DNA from: Companilactobacillus keshanensis
GTDB lineage: Bacteria > Bacillota > Bacilli > Lactobacillales > Lactobacillaceae
Assembly: GCF_003946205.1 (NCBI RefSeq)
Contig: NZ_RHOS01000001.1
Coordinates: forward strand, 1 to 64,000
Direction of reading: 5' to 3'
Length of the DNA stretch: 64,000 nucleotides
Shown: piece by piece, positions 60,021 to 64,000 of the stretch
Layout of the letters: each line of letters begins with the position of its first letter
Position numbering within the stretch: the stretch's first letter is position 1
Notes under the pieces: generated by a model
What the model was told of the DNA's origin: nothing
What the model saw: the letters and a program-made list of their open reading frames with translations, nothing else
Databases searched by the model: none
Translations under genes and position numbers: made by a program

Positions 60021-60908
60021 TTATTTTAAATATGTAACAAACCATTTTACAACTTGTTGAATAACCTCATCTTGATGCCATTCGATCGTTCCATGGCCCG
60101 CATTTCTGATCATGATAAGTTCCGTCTCGATATCATAATCTTTTAAAGCCTCATACATCTTCTTACTTTGTGAAGGTGAAACTAAAGTATCTTGGTCTCC
60201 AGCCATCAATAGAATCGGAGGCAGTCCCTTTTTAACATGATAAAGTGGACTAGCAATTTTTGCTTTTTCAATATTTTTTTGCACCGGTTGATGTGGAGTA
60301 ATACTAATATTCAATCCATTAAGCAATACTGCTTCCGGTGAAGCTGTTGATTTATGACTATCTTGAATGGCATCACTAAAATCAGACCCTACAGTCAATA
60401 AATCGCTCAATCCATACAATGAAACTACAGCCTGAACTGATTCGGAAATATCCAGGTTATCACCCTGTCCAAATTTTTTGTCGTCCGTTACACCTATCAT
60501 TTGAGCTAAATATCCACCGGCAGAATCTCCTAAAACACCTATTTTTTCAGGATCAATATTGAATTCGTCACTATGAACTCGTAAATAACGGACCGCTGCT
60601 TTTCCATCAATTATTGGATCAGGAAAGACACTTGGAATCACTCGATATTGAGCCGCGGCTACTACGAATCCTGCTCGAGCCAAAGCGTAACGAAAATCAA
60701 TAAATTTATGATAGTCTGCCTTAGTAAATCCGCCACCGGGAAAATATAATACTGCTGGATGTGGACGATTATCCCTTGGTACTAACAAACTCATTTTTAA
60801 CTCATTTATAATATGAGAATCGTTAGTATTGCCAAAATTTTGTTCATAAACAACGTCACGAAACTCATCAATTATTTCTTGTTTAACTGATACTCGAATA
60901 CTTTTCAT
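60021..60908 (-). CDS. Alpha/beta-hydrolase (HSL/BD-FAE type esterase)
   Basis: 295 residues. VLYFPGGGFTKADYHKF (HGG-type oxyanion loop, here PGGG), nucleophile Ser129 in GVLGDSAGGYLAQM, LLMAGDQDTLVSPSQSK (Asp) and NAGHGTIEW (His). No signal peptide. An intracellular carboxylesterase or feruloyl-esterase-like role is likely. It is 8 nt after the GDPD gene. Confidence 0.88.
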   Translation of the reverse strand: MKSIRVSVKQEIIDEFRDVVYEQNFGNTNDSHIINELKMSLLVPRDNRPHPAVLYFPGGGFTKADYHKFIDFRYALARAGFVVAAAQYRVIPSVFPDPIIDGKAAVRYLRVHSDEFNIDPEKIGVLGDSAGGYLAQMIGVTDDKKFGQGDNLDISESVQAVVSLYGLSDLLTVGSDFSDAIQDSHKSTASPEAVLLNGLNISITPHQPVQKNIEKAKIASPLYHVKKGLPPILLMAGDQDTLVSPSQSKKMYEALKDYDIETELIMIRNAGHGTIEWHQDEVIQQVVKWFVTYLK

Positions 60909-60916
60909 CGAATCGC

Positions 60917-61663
60917 CTAGCTTTCAACTAAAAATTCCATTCTATCAGCAATATTAGTAAAAATACCATCAACACCATATGAAAATAATTCTCTAGCACG
61001 ACTAATGCTGTCAACGGTCCAAACATTGATTTGATAGCCGTAATCTTGTATTTTTTTAATTTTTTCTTTAGTTAATCCATTAGAATCAGGATGGATTATC
61101 CTAGCATGGCAAGCCTGCATCGTCAAATTCCAATCTTCTTTTAGACCCGCTTCATCAAATAAAACTGCATATTTAAGATTTGGCTTCAGTTGATACATTT
61201 TTTCCAGCATAATTGGATTAAAACTAGAAATTATCAGATCAACATTTTCATCTAATCTATCTAATGCTTCAGAAAATTGTTTAACCAAACTGTCTGCTAA
61301 ATGATTGGCATCATCCCCAACAACACCTTTTAGTTCAATATTAGCATTCAGTTTATGAATATTTAAAAAATCGATCAATTGATTCAAAGTTGGAATTTTT
61401 TCGCCACGATATTTCTCAGCAAACCAATAACCAGCATCGGCTGATTTAACATCGCTACTATCCAAAGTTTCGATTGATCCAGTCCGATTAGTCGTTCGAT
61501 TCAACTTATCATCGTGAATAATAAAAACTTTTTCATCCTTAGTTATGCTTAGATCCGTTTCCAACCAATCGATCCCGTAACTTATGACTTCATTGAATGA
61601 AGCCATAGTATTCTCAGGCGCTAATGTCGGAATCCCTCTATGAGCAAATATTTTTTTTGTCAT
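60917..61663 (-). CDS. Glycerophosphodiester phosphodiesterase
   Basis: 248 residues with FAHRGIPTLAPENTMASF (catalytic His), WLETDLSITKDEKVFIIHDDKLNRTTNRTG (Glu, Asp, His) and the C-terminal VWTVDSISRARELFSYGVDGIFTNIADR. Cytoplasmic UgpQ-type; hydrolyses glycerophosphodiesters to glycerol 3-phosphate and an alcohol. First gene of the two-gene unit. Confidence 0.93.
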   Translation of the reverse strand: MTKKIFAHRGIPTLAPENTMASFNEVISYGIDWLETDLSITKDEKVFIIHDDKLNRTTNRTGSIETLDSSDVKSADAGYWFAEKYRGEKIPTLNQLIDFLNIHKLNANIELKGVVGDDANHLADSLVKQFSEALDRLDENVDLIISSFNPIMLEKMYQLKPNLKYAVLFDEAGLKEDWNLTMQACHARIIHPDSNGLTKEKIKKIQDYGYQINVWTVDSISRARELFSYGVDGIFTNIADRMEFLVES

Positions 61664-61756
61664 AATAATCCTCCATGCAGTTATTATAGGCTATTTTATC
61701 TATTATTGTGGATCGTTTATTCTGGATATAAATTATTTAGTGAAAGTTTATTTATC

Positions 61757-61806
61757 TAATAAAAAAATTTCACCATATAAACATTTATCGTTATATACAG
61801 TGAAAT
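61757..61806 (-). terminator. Terminator of nagA
   Basis: Minus strand ATTTCAC...GTGAAAT stem with inner TATATAA/TTATATG, then T7. It accounts for most of the 205-nt gap after the GDPD gene. Confidence 0.75.
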
Positions 61807-61868
61807 CTATATTTTAATTTACTATTAATATGAATCGAAGATTTCAGGTAATAGAACTAAGCGATTAA

Positions 61869-63026
61869 TTATGCTTGATATCTTGATTCTCCATTCAAAT
61901 ATGTTTCTGCTAAGCTCATGTCATCATCTAAGATGATAAAGTCAGCATCATGTCCAGGTGTAATTGAACCACACTTATCAGCAATCTTAGAACTCTTTGC
62001 AGGAACGTAACTACCCATTGTCACAGCTTCTTCTTCTGTGGCAATGTTCCAGTCAACAACGTTCTTGATAGCATCTTTAAGAAGTAAGATACTTCCGGCT
62101 AAGTTATGTGGAGCTTCTTGTAATCTAACTTGTCCATCAGCAACTGTAACAGGCAATTCACCTAATACATATTCGCCATCTGGCATTAGTCCGGCACTCA
62201 TACAGTCAGTAATAAGTGCAATATGTTCTGGAGTTTTCTTATCGATAAGAATTCTGGCAGCATATGGTTGGACGTGATGTCCATCACAGATAAGCTCATC
62301 ATCAACAAAGTTCATTGACATAGCGGCTCCAACCATCCCTGGTTTACGGTGATTCAAACCACTCATACCGTTATATGCATGTGTAAATCCTGAAGCACCA
62401 GCTTCAACACAAGCCTTAGCTTGTTCAAAAGTTGCTGATGAGTGACCTAGAGTAACAGCAACATCATCTGAAGCAACTGCAGCTGTGAATTCTACTGAAC
62501 CCTTTCTTTCAGGAGCAATTGAGATTTTCTTGATCATGCCGTGAGCAGCTTCTTGCCATTCTTTGAATTCTTCAACATCGGGATCTCTAAAGTACTTAGG
62601 ATTTTGTGCGCCTTTATGTTCTTCTGTGTAGAAAGGTCCTTCAAAATGAATACCACGAACTTTAGCACCAGTTGCTTTTTGATAGTTTTCACCGATCATG
62701 CGACAAGTTTCCATCAATTGTTCATGAGAAGCTGTCAATGTCGTTGGCAACCATGATGTAACACCAGCTTTTAATAGGCCTTCTGACATTTCATTGATTT
62801 TTGTCCAGTCATTGTCCATAACATCGTTTCCAACAAGTCCATGGATATGTGTATCAACAAGTCCTGGGGCAACCATCTTATCAGAATAGTCGACGATCTT
62901 ACCTTCTGGCTTATTGTCCTCTGTGTAGAAACCACCGAATTTACCGTCATCAGTAATTTCTAGGTAGCCACCATTTTCAGTCGTATTCTTCAAAAAGAAT
63001 TTTTTCGCATGAATGTAATATGTCAT
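61869..63026 (-). CDS. nagA: N-acetylglucosamine-6-phosphate deacetylase
   Basis: 385 residues. APGLVDTHIHGLVGNDVMD (metal His pair), IRGIHFEGPFYTEEHKGAQ (metal Glu), VTLGHSSA and THAYNGMSGLNHRKPG, and catalytic Asp in LITDCMSAGLMPDGEYVLG. It produces GlcN-6-P from GlcNAc-6-P, so it completes the pathway that NanA, kinase and NanE start 20 kb away. Also serves peptidoglycan recycling. NagB is not in the window. Confidence 0.95.
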   Translation of the reverse strand: MTYYIHAKKFFLKNTTENGGYLEITDDGKFGGFYTEDNKPEGKIVDYSDKMVAPGLVDTHIHGLVGNDVMDNDWTKINEMSEGLLKAGVTSWLPTTLTASHEQLMETCRMIGENYQKATGAKVRGIHFEGPFYTEEHKGAQNPKYFRDPDVEEFKEWQEAAHGMIKKISIAPERKGSVEFTAAVASDDVAVTLGHSSATFEQAKACVEAGASGFTHAYNGMSGLNHRKPGMVGAAMSMNFVDDELICDGHHVQPYAARILIDKKTPEHIALITDCMSAGLMPDGEYVLGELPVTVADGQVRLQEAPHNLAGSILLLKDAIKNVVDWNIATEEEAVTMGSYVPAKSSKIADKCGSITPGHDADFIILDDDMSLAETYLNGESRYQA

Positions 63027-63149
63027 TATTCAGTCTCCTCCAAGTTATAAGTTCATTATAGCAATTATTAATGGTCTATACCAGATTGATTTAAGAATTC
63101 TTACGTGCAATTTCATTTTCACGCTATCTCTTAATAATGTAAAATGAAA

Positions 63150-63186
63150 AAATAAAAAATCGTACCGAGATTTCATCGATACGACT
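63150..63186 (-). terminator. Terminator of ddl
   Basis: Minus strand CGTATCGA...TCGGTACG (one mismatch) followed by a T6 run. Confidence 0.75.
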
Positions 63187-63198
63187 CATGTTTAATTA

Positions 63199-64000
63199 TT
63201 ATTTGGCGTCTTCATAAAGACGAATTTTACTTTTGATGATCTTTTCGCAGAGATCTGGATATGAAATGCCAACAGCTTCTGCTTCTCTTGGCATTAATGA
63301 GCGAGGTGTCATACCTGGCAATGTGTTAGCCTCCATGACATACAATTCACTGTCACGTAATAAGAAGTCCACACGACCATAATTACTCATATCCAAAGCA
63401 TCAAAAGTCTCTTTAGTCATTTCTTGCATACGTTTATGAGTTTCATCATCCAATTCAGGAGGAGTAATAAAGTGAGTTACACTATTATCCTGGAATTTAT
63501 GGTCAAAGTCATACCAACCCGTATCAATAGTGATTTCAACAGCTGGTAAAACAAGTCCGTCAACGATGGCAACTGAAAACTCTCTACCCTTAATATATTC
63601 TTCTATCAAGGCCTCTTTATCAAATTGCAAAGCATCTTCAATAGATGGTTTCAATTCTGAAGCGTCACGAATAATATGTGTACCAACACTTGAACCACCA
63701 TTAGAAGGTTTAACTACCATTGGGAATCCAAAGGGAATTTGGTCTTCTGTAATGTCAGCTGTTTTTGTTGTTGTGTAGTCAGCTGTTTGAATGTGATTTT
63801 GGACAAAAACTTCTTTAGAGAATTTCTTATCCATAGCGATACCAGAAGCTAAACTGCCGCTTCCTGTATAGCGAATATCAAAAACATCGAACATAGCTTG
63901 CATCTTACCATTTTCGCCATCTTCACCGTGAAGTCCCATGTAGACGATATCGGCGTGTTGGCAAATTTTCAAAACATTTTTCCCAAGTAATCCTTTGGTT
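63199..64000 (-). CDS. ddl: D-alanine--D-alanine (D-lactate) ligase, 5' end outside the window
   Basis: The gene runs off the right edge; the frame continues to the last base, so the true start lies beyond 64000. ATP-grasp motifs: MVVKPSNGGSSVGTH, IEEYIKGREFSVAIVDG, and RVDFLLRDSELYVMEANTLPGMTPRSLMP. The segment DHKFQDNS has Phe (codon 63495-63493) where D-Ala-D-Ala ligases have Tyr in the KY pair. In Leuconostoc and lactobacilli that Phe makes a D-Ala-D-Lac ligase, giving intrinsic vancomycin resistance. Confidence 0.93.
   Translation of the reverse strand, partial: TKGLLGKNVLKICQHADIVYMGLHGEDGENGKMQAMFDVFDIRYTGSGSLASGIAMDKKFSKEVFVQNHIQTADYTTTKTADITEDQIPFGFPMVVKPSNGGSSVGTHIIRDASELKPSIEDALQFDKEALIEEYIKGREFSVAIVDGLVLPAVEITIDTGWYDFDHKFQDNSVTHFITPPELDDETHKRMQEMTKETFDALDMSNYGRVDFLLRDSELYVMEANTLPGMTPRSLMPREAEAVGISYPDLCEKIIKSKIRLYEDAK

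Overview
The window is low-GC DNA from a Gram-positive lactic acid bacterium (Lactobacillaceae). WxL and DUF916 surface proteins, strong AGGAGG ribosome binding sites, frequent TTG starts, T-rich intrinsic terminators, a cre box and a D-Ala-D-Ala ligase with the Phe substitution of vancomycin-resistant lactobacilli all fit. A Companilactobacillus-type genome is my guess from overall gene content, not something the sequence proves. No rRNA, tRNA, CRISPR array, insertion sequence or prophage was recognised.

Layout. 1-5.1 kb: cell-surface (Csc-type) cluster with three DUF916/DUF3324 proteins, one WxL protein, one small sortase-anchored protein and a truncated acyltransferase. 5.2-10.6 kb: small redox and housekeeping genes (GNAT, nitroreductase, Tpx, flavodoxin-like, NAD(P)-binding, YitT, hydroxyacid dehydrogenase). 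10.6-13.6 kb: aromatic amino-acid-type ABC transporter (ATPase, permease, lipoprotein) behind a roughly 290-nt leader that encodes a Phe-rich short peptide and mutually exclusive hairpins. 13.7-15.5 kb: MFS pump with an HxlR regulator. 15.6-18 kb: large WxL protein. 18.2-23.7 kb: DUF805, a CrcB/FluC pair, 6-phosphogluconate dehydrogenase, a coiled-coil DNA-binding protein, a CAP-domain secreted protein and a CBS/CNNM transporter. 23.8-30.8 kb: frameshifted polytopic membrane protein, small genes, HAD phosphatase, P-type ATPase, methyltransferase.

30.9-36.9 kb is a LysR-associated redox region (flavodoxin, a glcU/gdh deletion scar, two NAD(P)-binding oxidoreductases, aldo/keto reductase, LysR). 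It is interrupted by a MarR-rhodanese pair that sits between two 186-nt structured direct repeats. The two promoters of the redox region share an ATACG-N5-CGTAT operator at the same distance from the -10 box. 37-38.6 kb carries an atypical PRPP synthetase paralogue.

38.9-47.3 kb is a sialic acid utilisation locus: ROK kinase, RpiR regulator, NanE and NanA, and divergently a TIM-barrel isomerase, a Na+/H+ antiporter, a sodium:solute symporter and an acetyl esterase. Its forward leader has a cre box over the -35 and a terminator-like hairpin before the first gene. 48.9-54.1 kb is an XrtG exosortase cluster: Firmicu-CTERM target protein, XrtG, processive GT2 glycosyltransferase, PTPS-like protein and polytopic glycosyltransferase. 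54.3-64 kb: GT2, tyrosine phosphatase, MacB-type ABC exporter, zinc-ribbon membrane protein, a candidate small RNA, esterase, GDPD, NagA, and Ddl running off the window.

The most promising points for novelty are the Phe leader-peptide attenuator of the ABC transporter, the exosortase operon, the covarying repeats around marR-rhodanese, the shared LysR operator pair with the glcU/gdh scar, and the orphan small RNA at 59.6 kb. All names come from reading the sequence; no search was run.
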